NCBI GenBank assembly: GCA_021464525.1 | Contig: JADRCO010001168.1 | Location: 1-21,827, forward strand | DNA length: 21,827 bases | Source of the DNA: Rhizophagus sp. LPA8_4_AMF | Lineage: Eukaryota; Glomeromycota; Glomeromycetes; Glomerales; Glomeraceae | Direction of reading: 5' to 3' | Part shown: positions 1 through 9,550 of the stretch, in pieces | Layout: each line of letters opens with the position of its first letter | Position numbering within the stretch: the first letter of the stretch is position 1 | Translations under genes and position numbers: made by a program | The notes under the pieces: model-generated | The model's database searches: none | Seen by the model: only the letters and a program-made list of their open reading frames with translations | Told to the model about the DNA's origin: nothing

Positions 1-513
1 ACCTGAACTTATAGGTAAATAGGGGAGGTGTTTAATTGAGTTAAAGAAACGTACTAGGGTTTTTTTTGTTTATTTTAAAGGAATAGGTTATTTCTTAGGA
101 CTACTTCTGGAGACTTTGGATTTCTTTCTAAGAAATTTAAAGTTTCTTTTTGTTTTGGTTACAATAGGTGGTTTTGATAGGGGATGAACTATTCATAATA
201 TATTTGTATTTTGTTTTATTTTTTTATTTTTATTTAATTCAATTAATAAAGTAGAATTAAATTTATGTAAATATAACTAGTAATAAAGTGTAATATAAGT
301 AGTAAATTCAGTATATAAATTTCATAATGAATCAGTGAACAAATCATGTAAATTCTGTATGAATTCTATGTACATTCCATATCCAAACCATATTTTTAGT
401 GATACAGAATTGTGCATTTTTCTGTATCCTTTTAACAGACTATTATGATATGTTATTTCTAAGGAAAAAATTGTATAAAAACCTTATAAATAATGTATCC
501 AATTTTTTTATAG
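1..513. other. AT-rich stretch without a recognisable gene
   Basis: No long open frame and no recognisable protein in either strand. A TTTTTTTATAG tract ends at 513, directly before the first recognisable transposase codons, and looks like an intron acceptor. This stretch may therefore hold the intron and the decayed 5' part of the transposase relic that follows, but I could not assign it. Confidence 0.4.
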
Positions 514-2200
514 GGAAAGCATATTATTTGAATTGAAATCTATCAAATTTCCAGACTCATTTTCAATTAATATCATGTACTTAATATATGAAGACTTTTC
601 CGATTACATGTTTAAGCATTGGTATAGATGTTTTTAATCTAATAATTCTAATAATTTGAGTTTAAACATGAATGAATATACTATTTAAAAAAGTGTCTGG
701 GTTACAATTGGAAAAAAATGGAAATAAATCAAAAATCAATGCCAATAGACTTTGGCCAACCTTCAAGAAATATTGTTAATCACCATAATGGATTCAAGGT
801 AAAGATGCTCAATGGTCTTTTTGGTCTTGCCCGGTCCTGGCCGGTCTTTGGAAAATATCAATGATCTGCACCTGAAATTTTTGTGATGCAGCTGGATTTG
901 CAAAGATCAATAAATAGAAAATTTTGGCCTCTGTCCTACTTTTTCTAAGGCCAGCAAAGCTAAAAGACCAAAAAAGTGCAGTTTTTAGTCAAATAGGACT
1001 ATTAAATCCTATTTATTTCAAAATTGGCTGATTGGATAGTACAATATTTTGCCACTTTTTGGTCTTAACCAAGTCTGCTGCACCACAAAATTTTAAGTGT
1101 GCAGCCTTGTTATTTTTCCAAAAAATTTCCAAAGACCAGTCAGGATCCAGTAAGACTGAAAAGTCCGTTGAGCATCCTTAATTCAAGGCAGAAGAATGGG
1201 CAAATTGGGTGGTGCTTTATTTAATACCATTATTAAAGGAAATTTACCATAAAAATAATAAAAGGGTGGAGTTTATTTATAACTGCTATCAGATTATGCC
1301 AGAAACGAATAATTTCAGCAGAAAATGATGATAAAATTTGAAGATTGATACTTGATTTCTATAATCACTATGAAAGGTAAAAAAATCAATACTACATATT
1401 TAAAATTTTGTGTTGTAATACATATTTTTAACAAGATTTTTGACAATAAGTTATATTATTGGCAAGAACAAATATGATTGCCAGCAATAAAATATGTTTT
1501 TATTTCCTTTTACATCTAGCTGATACTATAGAAATAAATGGTCCTTGTTGGAGACTTGGAGCACATGGCAGCTCCCAATAGAATGGTTATATAGAATGTT
1601 AATCTCTCTTGTTAAATCAAAGCTTCATCCTTATAATAATCCGGCAAATCAAATTATTCTTAAGGAATGATTGAATTATTTACAATTTATTGAACATATT
1701 TATCACCAAGTTCATTTGCCAAAAATAAATCAAGACAATGTGATGATAAGAATATTGTATTTACAGATCCAAATTATAAAGAGGAATTGTATTTTCCAAC
1801 CACAAAACTTTATCTCAACAAATCAATGGTAAACAAATTAAAAAATAATATTCAACTTGTTATAATGTCAAAGTTATATTACAGGTATAAAATCTTAATA
1901 ATATATAAATGGATATTTATTATAATTTTAACTAATTTACTAATTTATTAAATTGGCTTGCATGCGAATTTCCTGAATATGAAAATAAGTATGCTCAAAT
2001 ATGAACTTGTAAGAGCCACTTTATTGGCTCATTATGAAAAAGAAACAATAAAGATTTTGGAAGAATAAATTATGAAATTGCAATAAGTTTTGATTATAAT
2101 ATTATAAATTATTTTTTCTTAACCAGATTCCAATTAAATAAAATTTTTAGGCATGGTGTTAGACCATTTCTGCCACCTGACCTGTCAACATGCTTCCTTT
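514..2200 (+). pseudogene. Decayed transposase relic (Tnp2/DUF4218-like, CACTA-type)
   Basis: Conceptual translation in shifting frames gives a series of blocks that resemble the transposase-domain (Tnp2/DUF4218-like) proteins of cut-and-paste elements common in fungi. From about 515 it reads ESILFELKSIKFPDSF, then a segment ending FSDYMFKHWYR. From 739 there is SMPIDFGQPSRN followed by HHNGFK. After the MITE at 800-1180 the frame resumes with AEEWANWVVLYLIPLLK. Later come LILDFYNHYER (about 1345-1378), an LADTIEINGPCW block (about 1519-1554) and a VKSKLHPYNN block (about 1613-1642), which matches the conserved segment after the 'ERF.G' region of the family. Many stops and frameshifts occur, and GT...AG intron-like pieces separate some blocks. 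Fragments such as RHGVRPFLPPDLST (about 2150-2195) and an ELKRAEKLKSKSPPF block near 2437 may be its 3' end. It is dead. The family call is from memory of motifs, not a search. Confidence 0.65.
800..1180. mobile_element. hAT-like MITE with perfect 8-bp target-site duplication
   Basis: The 381-bp element begins TAAAGATGCTCAATGG and ends with the inverted form of TAAGGATGCTCAACGG. It is flanked by ATTCAAGG at 792-799 and again at 1181-1188. The inverted similarity runs deep: GGTC-rich subterminal words, a GGTCTTTGGAAA block and a (T/C)GCAC...GTG(A/G)TGCAGC block recur on both sides. An 8-bp duplication and this terminus are typical of hAT elements. It has no coding capacity. It sits inside the transposase relic, and skipping it together with one ATTCAAGG copy rejoins the relic's reading frame (HHNGFK to AEEWANW). 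Confidence 0.88.
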
Positions 2201-2809
2201 AAATTGCAATGCTTGATTTAGATTTAGTTTATTGATAAGTGAGATTCAAACTGTGGGAGTTTTTCCTCTTTACATTTACACATTAAATGATATAAACATT
2301 AAGTCTCAGTGAAGCCATGAGTAAACATAATGATTAATATTGCAAATAAGTCAGGTAACTTAATACACTTTCACTGTTTATTATTACATTTCAAATGTTT
2401 AGGGTGAACCATATTACCATTATCAAAATAATAATTTTATTGAACTCAAAAGAGCTGAGAAACTTAAATCTAAAAGTCCTCCTTTTTAAACAAAATATTG
2501 GCTATCACTACAAATACTATATTGAGGTTTTACACTTCCTTCAAATTCTTCAATACTACTAGAAACTAGTTTTACTATATTGCAAATTTGTTTAAAAATT
2601 TTACAATTCTAATTGTATTAAATATTATGTTATATATATAATTATCACCTTTATAATTACTGTGAGCCATTATTATATAATTATATTAAAATTCTTTCTG
2701 ATTAGGAAAGACAAAGTAAATGATATCTTTATTATTATAATTATTAAACACTTTTATTAATATGGATGTATATGGCCATAATATTTATACAAAATGTATT
2801 GTACAAAAG
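2201..2809. other. AT-rich spacer, possible last scraps of the transposase relic
   Basis: No open gene. A short coding-like patch lies around 2405-2490. The rest is AT-rich sequence with simple TA runs near 2630. Nothing else recognised. Confidence 0.35.
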
Positions 2810-2828
2810 TAGGGATGGCAATGGTTGG

Positions 2829-3414
2829 TAGGGTTGGATAGGTCCTAGCAAAGATCGGTCCTGCGTCAGTCTTGGGACCGGTCTTCACAGTCTTTGGTTC
2901 AAGATCTGAGAACTGGTCTGGATTAGGACCAGTAATTACCAAAAACTGAACTTCATTATCAGTTCAGTTTTTAACATTTTCACAACGTTTTTTATTAAAT
3001 AACGTGCAAAAACTTTTTTTTGTGAAATTATTAATAAAAACGTTTTCGCAACTTTTTCTATTAAAATAACTAAAAAATGTTGTGAACTGTTTTCTTTTAT
3101 TAAATTACTTAATAAAAAATGTTTTTGCAACGTTTTTTGTTAAAATAATTAAAAGCGTTTGCAAATGTTTTTTTTTATGAAATTATTAATAAAAAATGTT
3201 GCAAAATGTTTTTTGTTTGTTAAATTACATCTTAAAAAATGTTTTGCAACGTTCTTTAACTGTTTAAATAAAAATGTTGCATAATTTAGAGGTCATAAAT
3301 CATAGGACAAATTTCTTAAATTTAAATCAGTCTAATCCCAGTTCAATCCAGTCCACGTTGAAAGACCAGTCTTTTTAGGACTGGACTGGACTGGACTGGA
3401 CTAATCCAACCCTA
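2829..3414. mobile_element. Inner hAT-like non-autonomous element nested in the outer one
   Basis: This 586-bp element has termini TAGGGTTGGAT (2829) and its exact inverse ATCCAACCCTA (ending 3414). The flanks ATGGTTGG (2821-2828) and ACAGTTGG (3415-3422) agree at 6 of 8 positions, consistent with an aged 8-bp duplication of the outer element's own subterminal sequence. It repeats the outer element's plan: GGTC-rich subterminal sequence, including five perfect GGACT units at 3378-3402, around a core of TTGCAA/AACGTTTT degenerate repeats. Confidence 0.78.
3378..3402. repeat. (GGACT)5 microsatellite in element terminus
   Basis: Five uninterrupted GGACT units in the right subterminal part of the inner hAT-like element, next to other GACC/GGAC words. 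It may be an amplified transposase-binding word; that role is inference. Confidence 0.9.
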
Positions 3415-3492
3415 ACAGTTGGTTATAGTCAGTCATCATCGGTCATAACCAGTTAAGAACCTTTAACTGACTGACTGTTCTGACCGACCGCC

Positions 3493-3527
3493 TGACCAAC
3501 CATTTGACCAACCATTTGACCAACCAA
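3493..3527. repeat. TGACCAACCATT tandem repeat, three units
   Basis: Two perfect 12-bp units and one nearly complete third lie in the outer hAT-like element. They continue the GACC-word theme of these elements' subterminal regions. Confidence 0.85.
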
Positions 3528-3993
3528 TTAAAAAAAAAGTTGAAAAATTTTTTTTTTAATTAAACCACTTAAAAAAAATGTTTTGCAATGTTTTATAAAA
3601 AATAGTTGCAAAACTGTTTTTATTAAATATTTCATAAAAAAGAAATGTTTCACAAACATTTTTAATCAGTTTAACAAAAAAACATTGCAAAAACATTTTT
3701 TAGTAAGTAATTAATAAAATCGCAATGTTTTTTTTAATTATTTTAATAGAAAATATTGCAAAAATATTTTTTATTAATAATTTCATAAAAAAACATTTTC
3801 GCACTTTTTTTAATAAAAAGTTGCAAAATGGTTGGTTAAAGGATCAGTCAAACTGGTTAATGACCATGACCGTTGTCATCCCTATACAAAAGTATTAAGT
3901 CTCTAGGAAATTTTCTGCCAGTTATAAACTGGCAGTTCAATTAATATATCCAGGATGATAAAAAAGTTATTTACTAAGCTAGTTTAATATATT

Positions 3994-4108
3994 AATAGGT
4001 TATCATCTGAAATAAATATTACATATATACTGATGCTCCTCTCTCTTCAAGGAAGGACCCAAGGCATTTGTGAATATTTCAGTTATTCATTTCAGATGAT
4101 AACCTATT
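3994..4108. repeat. 115-bp stem-loop / small MITE-like inverted repeat
   Basis: AATAGGTTATCATCTGAAAT at 3994-4013 is repeated exactly in inverted orientation at 4089-4108, around a 75-bp loop that includes a CTCTCTCTTCAAGG stretch. Beyond the 20-bp arms the match fades quickly, and I cannot fix a target duplication. It could be a short MITE or a single hairpin. Confidence 0.7.
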
Positions 4109-4404
4109 TATATACTACTAGATTACATACAAGCATTGTATATATAACAAACAAATTTTGCATATCCAGAATGTATATCAATTATTACAAAATCACAGTA
4201 ACTGGTTAATCATTTCGTTTTAGGTAATAACTAAGCACCAGTGAAATGATTATCATTCATTTTATAAAATTGATTAATTTGCTTATTTTTATTATTTTTA
4301 TTGTCAGTATTTAGAATATTCCAAATCTAATGATTTTGGCTAATTTATTTTATCAGTTATTAGTAAATATACTAAAGGAATTAGATAAAAATTATAGATA
4401 TATG
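4109..4404. other. AT-rich spacer
   Basis: No gene. A weak inverted pair (AATCATTTC / GAAATGATT) occurs around 4208-4250. Nothing else recognised. Confidence 0.4.
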
Positions 4405-4759
4405 CCCTATAAAAAAAAAATTTCTTTAAAATGTACTTAAAATGTACTTATATATTTTAAAATATACTTAAAATATATTCAAAATTTTAAATATACTTAA
4501 AATGTACTTAAAATTGCAATTTTAAGTATATTTTAAGTATAAAATTATACGCTTAAATTATATCTAAATTATACTTAAAATTGCATTAAGTACATTTTAA
4601 ATATAATTTAAATATAAAAATTTACACTTAAAATATACTTAAAATTGCAATTTTAGGGATATTTTAAGTACATTTTAAATTTAAAGTATATTTTAGGCAT
4701 ATTTTTAAAATTTATAAGTATATTTTAAGTACATTTTAAAGAATTTTTTTTTCATAGGG
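4405..4759. mobile_element. Palindromic foldback/MITE element, CCCTAT termini
   Basis: The two ends are inverted copies for about 45 bp: CCCTATaAAAAAAAA..TTCTTTAAAATGTACTTA on the left and the same inverted, ending ATAGGG at 4759, on the right. The flanks ATG (4402-4404 and 4760-4762) could be a 3-bp target duplication. The interior is built almost entirely from 10-12 bp words of the type TACTTAAAATG in one orientation, then CATTTTAAGTA in the other, so the whole 355 bp could fold on itself. Superfamily unknown; a 3-bp duplication would suit CACTA- or Harbinger-type elements. Confidence 0.75.
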
Positions 4760-4835
4760 ATGGAAAACCATAATTTATTATATGTTATTATTTTTTTTAA
4801 AAAAAAAAATTCTGTAAAATAAAAAATTTAGAATC

Positions 4836-5066
4836 ATACCATTGAGCACTGTACTACAAGATTTCAAATGACAACTCGCAAATTACTTCAAAGAAGGAAA
4901 TGTTTATGCTCTTATTAGCATTAGTAATGTGAAAGATAGTATGGATAAAGTCATCACCGTGTTTGATATATTAATTTAGTTGAAATATAAATCAGAAGAG
5001 ACAATATATGGTGTGAATATATTTAATGAGTTTGATGAATACAAAAGAAATTTACTTGATCATTAA
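4836..5066 (+). pseudogene. Unidentified coding fossil, ~76 codons with two stops
   Basis: One frame from 4836 reads as ordinary soluble protein for 76 codons and ends at TAA 5064-5066, interrupted only by TGA at 4869-4871 and TAG at 4977-4979. Segments include IPLSTVLQDFK, QLANYFKEGNVYALISIS, NVKDSMDKVITVFDILI and VNIFNEFDEYKRNLLDH. The balanced residue composition and charge pattern are unlike the lysine/isoleucine/asparagine noise of other frames here. I do not recognise the family. It lies between two non-autonomous elements and could be an exon of an old transposon or host gene. Confidence 0.5.
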
Positions 5067-5119
5067 TTTAATTATTCTTTTTCTTATTTTAAGTAATTAA
5101 TTTACTTTATGAACATATA

Positions 5120-5624
5120 CAGTCAACTCTGGATGTAACAAACCTGTATATACCAAAAATTTGATATGCTGAACCATATATTACAGACCCAAATTTTTTA
5201 TAATTAATTATGCTAGATATAACAAAACTATATAATAAAATGCTATATATCGCATCTGAACTTATTTTAATTGAATGGTTATATAAACATATATATTTGA
5301 TATACTGAAATATCATGAGTTATAAATTAGTTACACCAATCATAATCTTTTTTTTTATCAGAGTACGGAAAAAAAAATTTAAAACCTTTCTAATGTTAGC
5401 CTTGTACAACAATACCATGTTGGAAAGTTAACAATAACTGACACTTTAAAGAAAAAGAATACAGAAGTATTAATATCATCAAAATAGTCACATGTCAATA
5501 TTTTATTGGTTAATTTTATATATCGAACAGTTCAGTATAAAAATATAAGTATTATATAGTGAACTCATCCTATACTGAACCAAATCTCCCAGAATGGAAG
5601 GTTCATTATATCCAGAGTTGACTG
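5120..5624. mobile_element. pogo/Tigger-like (Tc1-mariner) MITE
   Basis: The left terminus CAGTCAACTCTGGAT (5120) is matched exactly by its inverse ending at 5624, and similarity continues for about ten more bases (taacaaacc / taatgaacc). TA dinucleotides flank it at 5118-5119 and 5625-5626. A CAGT-type terminus followed by a 'TAA.GAACC' block and a TA duplication is the usual look of pogo/Tigger-like elements. The 505-bp element has no transposase, only AT-rich filler with several degenerate inverted GAACC/GGTTC-type words. Confidence 0.85.
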
Positions 5625-5626
5625 TA

Positions 5627-5865
5627 TTACATTATTCATCATGTATATTGAATACATGTAATTAAAATGTTAAAAATTTTAAAATATAAAATGTATTTTA
5701 AGCCTTAACAAACTTTATTTGAAAACATCTTTAACTTCTGAACTTTTAATTCATTAATAAGAAGCTCAAATCTATGTTCATTCTAGCTAGTCATTGAATA
5801 ATATTTTACATACTTAAGTTCTTTGCTTAATTTGAATATACTATTTTACATTTGGATTTCTCTTT
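5627..5865. other. Spacer after the pogo-like element, 3' side of the Sel1 gene
   Basis: AT-rich, no gene seen. On the minus strand it would be the 3' flank of the kinase-Sel1 locus. Confidence 0.4.
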
Positions 5866-7331
5866 TCAATGATTTAAAAGATTATCCAAATTTTCTTTAA
5901 CTGTTTCTATAATCTTTTTATACCAGTAAATAGCACTATCAATATATTTTTGTACGCCTTCACCTTCTTCATATAAAGATGCAAGATGGTTTTGAGCATC
6001 AACATTTCCTCCTTGTGCTGCCATTTTATAGAAATAAATAGCCTTTTCTTTATTATTATCAATTTCAATCCCATAATCATAAATATACCCAAGTTTATAT
6101 TGAGCATCTATAAATCCTAATTCAGCTGATTTTTTATAAAATTCAAATGCTCTAATTTCATTTTCACAAACACCTTTTCCTAATTCATAAATTTCACCTA
6201 ATTTAAATAATGCAACTTTGTTATCATTTTCTGCTGCTTTATGATACCAATAACAAACATTAACTGATTCAATGGCAAACTTCATATCATTACTAAGACT
6301 ATTTTGCACATTACTAATTCTTTTACCAGCTGCCTCATAATATAATTTAAACCCTTTTGCTTTATTAATTTCAGCAGTTCCAATTCCATTTACATAACAA
6401 TATCCAAGATAAAAATTTACCTCAGCATATCCACTTTGGACAGATTTATTATAATATTCAAATGCTTTAATTTCATCTTTTTTAACACAAATTCCTAACT
6501 CATAAGATTCACCTAAATTATATAAAGCAGCAGCATTTCCATTTGTTGCTGCTTTTTGATACCAATTAATAGCTTTTTTTCGATCTTTTTCTACTCCTTG
6601 ACCACAATCATACAAGTAACCAAGCTCAATTTGTGCATCACTATGTCCTCTTTCAGCTGCTATTTTATATAATTCAACTGCTTTTACTTTATTAATTTCA
6701 GTTCCAATTCCTTTATAATAACAATATCCAAGTTGAAATTGAGCATCTAAATATGCTTTTTCGGCTGATTTTTTAAAATATTCAAAAGCTTTAATTTCAT
6801 CTTTTACAACTCCTTTTCCTATTTTATATCATTGACCTAAATTGTATTGTGCCACTTCATATCCATTTTCTGCTGCTTTATCATACCAACAAATAGCTTT
6901 TCCTAAGTTTTTTTCTGTTCCTTCTCCATATTCATATAATAATCCAAGATTATTTTGAGAAATACTATGTCCTTTTTCAGCTGCTTTTTTATATAATTCA
7001 AATGCCTTTAATTTATTAACTTCAGTTCCAATTCCTTTATAATAACAATATCCAAGTTGAAATTGAGCATCTAAATATGCTTTTTCGGCTGATTTTTTAA
7101 AATATTCAAAAGCTTTAATTTCATCTTTTACAACTCCTTTTCCTATTTTATATCATTGACCTAAATTGTATTGTGCCACTTCATATCCATTTTCTGCTGC
7201 TTTATCATACCAACAAATAGCTTCTTCTAAGTTCCTTTCTGTTCCTTCTCCATATTCGTATAATAATCCAAGATTATTTTGAGAAATACTATGTCCTTTT
7301 TCAGCTGCTTCTTTATATAATTCAAATGCCT
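5866..7331 (-). pseudogene. Broken Sel1-repeat tail of the kinase gene
   Basis: The minus strand continues the Sel1 (TPR-like, ~36-residue) solenoid of the upstream kinase gene for about fourteen more repeats, such as YNLGESYELG...KAFEYYNKSVQSG and YELGKGVCENEIRAFEFYKK. The consensus LG..Y..G.GV..D..KA..WY.KAA is clear throughout. The reading frame is cut from the kinase by a one-base-type shift near 7388-7408, then by TGA at 7157-7155 and TGA at 6833-6831. The last part, from 6830 down to the stop at 5868-5866, is open without interruption. One repeat around 6245-6345 is degenerate (it reads AGKRISNVQNSLSNDMKFAI). Both TGA codons lie in the same LGQ*YKIGKGV repeat, duplicated with its neighbours. 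The alternative is sequencing error at the homopolymer, but that cannot explain the two TGAs. Confidence 0.85.
6640..7287 (-). repeat. Tandem duplication of a 324-bp (three Sel1 repeats) block
   Basis: The sequence repeats with a period of exactly 324 bp (108 codons, three 36-residue Sel1 repeats). Positions 6697-6899 and 7021-7223 show no difference that I can see over about 200 bp, while the flanking parts of the unit differ at scattered bases. Both copies carry the same in-frame TGA. A further partial copy starts at about 7288. The near-identity points to a recent duplication or gene conversion. Confidence 0.9.
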
Positions 7332-9350
7332 TTAATTTATTAACCTTAGTTCCAATTCCTTTATAATAACATAAAGCAAGTTGAAAATTATATTTTTATC
7401 TTTTTTTGATAATTTATTATATATTTCAAATGCTTCACTTACATTTTTTTCTATCCCTCTTCCAAGTTCAAAACACCTTCCTAATTGGTATAATGCAATC
7501 TTATTATGATTATTAGCTAATTTTTGGTACCAATTAAATGCTTTATTTAGATTTACATCAGTCCCAATACCATATTCATAATAATAACCAAGATAAAGCT
7601 GTCCGCAAATACTTTCATTATTTACAGCAGCTCGTTGCATCCAATTAAAGGCTATATCATAATTAACATCAGTTTCAATTCCATATTTATAGAATATGCT
7701 TAAATATACTTGTGCAATAGGATAATTATCCTTTGCTGCTTTTAAAAATGATTTAAATATTTTATCATAATTTTGTTTTTCTGAAGTAAATTCATTAAAA
7801 TAAAGAAATCCAAGGAAAAAAATGTAAGGCGAACTTATTTGATTTTCTTTAAGCCATTCAACAATATCATTTGTTTCATGGTTTGAATGTGATATACAAT
7901 ACTCAATGAAATAATTTATCTCATCTTTATTATTTCCTTCATCTTGGGTTTTAATCAAAAGTATAATTAATTTATCAATAAAAATATTTATACTATCTTC
8001 GCTATCTTCTTTATCAAAAATTTCTGAAAATAATCTTTCTACTTGATTTAATATATCTGGGTTAACTTCATTAATTAAATGGTCCACGAAATTACTTATA
8101 TATAGTTCAGAATTTATAGAATTATTACTCAGCATACATGCTAAATCAGTTTTAATTGATTGAGAATGATCCTCTTGTGACAAATCTTCTTTGCTTTTCA
8201 AAGAATTAAATTCATCATTGCTTTCTTGAAAAATTACTTTTTTAAGGTGTCTAACAACTTGATGTATAATAGGTCGTTTAGATGTATCATCTTCCCAACA
8301 TGCTAAAGGAAATTAAATAAATTAGTATTCTTAATTAATTATATAATAACATAGGATAACTTAATATTTACCTTCATATAAATTGCTATATTCAATGGGA
8401 GTATCCTTGACAATTTTTTCTCTGTGTCCTTTTATAATATTCATAATCAAATTTGCATCATATTCTACATTTTCAGCACAAAAAGGTCTATTTCCACTTG
8501 AAATTTGCCAAAGAAGAACTCCTACACTATAAACATCAGACATTGTACTTAATTTATATGATTGACTTTTATCTTCAATATTATTCAAATATTTTGGGTC
8601 AATATAAGGGACAACACCAAGGATATATGTTGAATTAGATATATCAGCTATTTTTCTTGATAAACCAAAGTCCGCTAACTTTATTTTATTCTGATGTACA
8701 AGTACATTTTGCGCATGCTATATATAAAATAAGGATATCTATTAATTTCATTGATATAAAAAAAGCAAAAAAAAATATTCAATAAATTATTTATTACATT
8801 ACCAAATCGCAGTGAATAATTTCTTCATTATGTAGACATTCTACAGCATTTGCAAGCTGGAGTGCTAATTGAAATTTATCATTCCATTCAAGTTTATAAA
8901 AATTTTCTTTTAAATAGGATTGTAGTGATCCACCATCAGCATACTCCATAACAAATGAATATTTGTTTTCTATTTTTGAAATTCCGTAAAATCGGATAAT
9001 ATTAGTATGGTAATCAACTTCACGTTGCATTTTTATCTAATATATTTTTTTTAAAAAAAAGAAAGTAACGTATTTAATATTATAAATATAATATTAACGA
9101 GAAAAAAAAAAATATTGTAATATCTAACCTCGTTAACGATTTCTTTAATTTTTAATTTTAATGGATATTTTAGAGCCATAACTGTATCAGAATCTTTACA
9201 ATTTACATGAAAAACTTTCCCAAAAGATCCAGTACTTATTTCTTCTTTATTAGTAAATTCAACATAATCATAATATTTAATATAATTTTCTAATATTGCT
9301 TTTTCTAACCAATCAATATAAATAGAGTCTATTTCAGTTGTTTCCGTCAT
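7332..9350 (-). CDS. TKL-like protein kinase with C-terminal Sel1 repeats, four exons
   Basis: Joining 9350-9129, 9036-8803, 8717-8372 and 8302-7332 gives 590 residues; the three introns (92, 85 and 69 bp) are all GT...AG. ATG 9350 starts MTETTEIDSIY; an upstream in-frame TTG is not needed. Kinase domain is about residues 30-290: glycine loop ISTGSFGKV (38-46, first glycine replaced by serine), ALK lysine 61, a helix-C glutamate at 74 or 80, catalytic loop HCDLHAQN (149-156), DFG 168-170, PYIDPK in place of the APE region, then SDVYSVGVLLWQ and CWEDDTSKRP. The HRD arginine is cysteine, so this is a non-RD kinase, but lysine, both aspartates and the loop asparagine are present and it could be active. 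A polar linker (about 290-420) leads to roughly four Sel1 repeats (423-576), a protein-binding solenoid. The last ~13 residues are out of frame with the family because of an indel near 7400. Likely a cytosolic signalling protein; partner unknown. Confidence 0.85.
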
Positions 9351-9550
9351 GTTTAACAAGCTCAAATTATAATATTAATTAATAAGTATGATTATGCTTT
9401 AAAGAGAATGTTTTTTGACTATTTATAATAAAGGTATGAGTAACATGAAATCATTAAAAATTACCACACGTCCAAATTTGATTTTATATTTTCTTTTAAC
9501 GCTAATATTATTCAATATAATTGAATATGTCTTATTGAATACTTTTAGAA

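Larger units (their letters stand above)
2810..3884. mobile_element. Outer hAT-like non-autonomous element (hosts a nested element)
   Basis: Termini are TAGGGATGGCAATGG at 2810 and, inverted, TAGGGATGACAACGG ending at 3884. The 8-bp sequence TACAAAAG flanks it at 2802-2809 and 3885-3892 without mismatch. The interior has GGTC/GACC-rich subterminal segments, a three-unit TGACCAACCATT array (3493-3527), and AT-rich, roughly 60-70 bp degenerate repeats built around TTGCAAAA and GTTTTTT words. No transposase is present, and short open frames inside are composition artefacts. A second element occupies 2829-3414. Confidence 0.88.

Noticed and set aside
2757-3130. Minus-strand open frames inside the hAT-like elements
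   Set aside because: They cover element termini and degenerate AT repeats; the translations mirror the repeats and have no protein family features.
4440-4740. Short regularly spaced repeats resembling a CRISPR array
   Set aside because: The words are 10-12 bp, switch orientation at the centre and have no spacers; this is a palindromic MITE in a eukaryotic genome.
6831-7157. TGA at a probable cysteine position could be selenocysteine
   Set aside because: Sel1 position is not catalytic, other repeats have unrelated residues there, further frame damage exists upstream, and I see no sign of a recoding element; duplication of a nonsense mutation is simpler.
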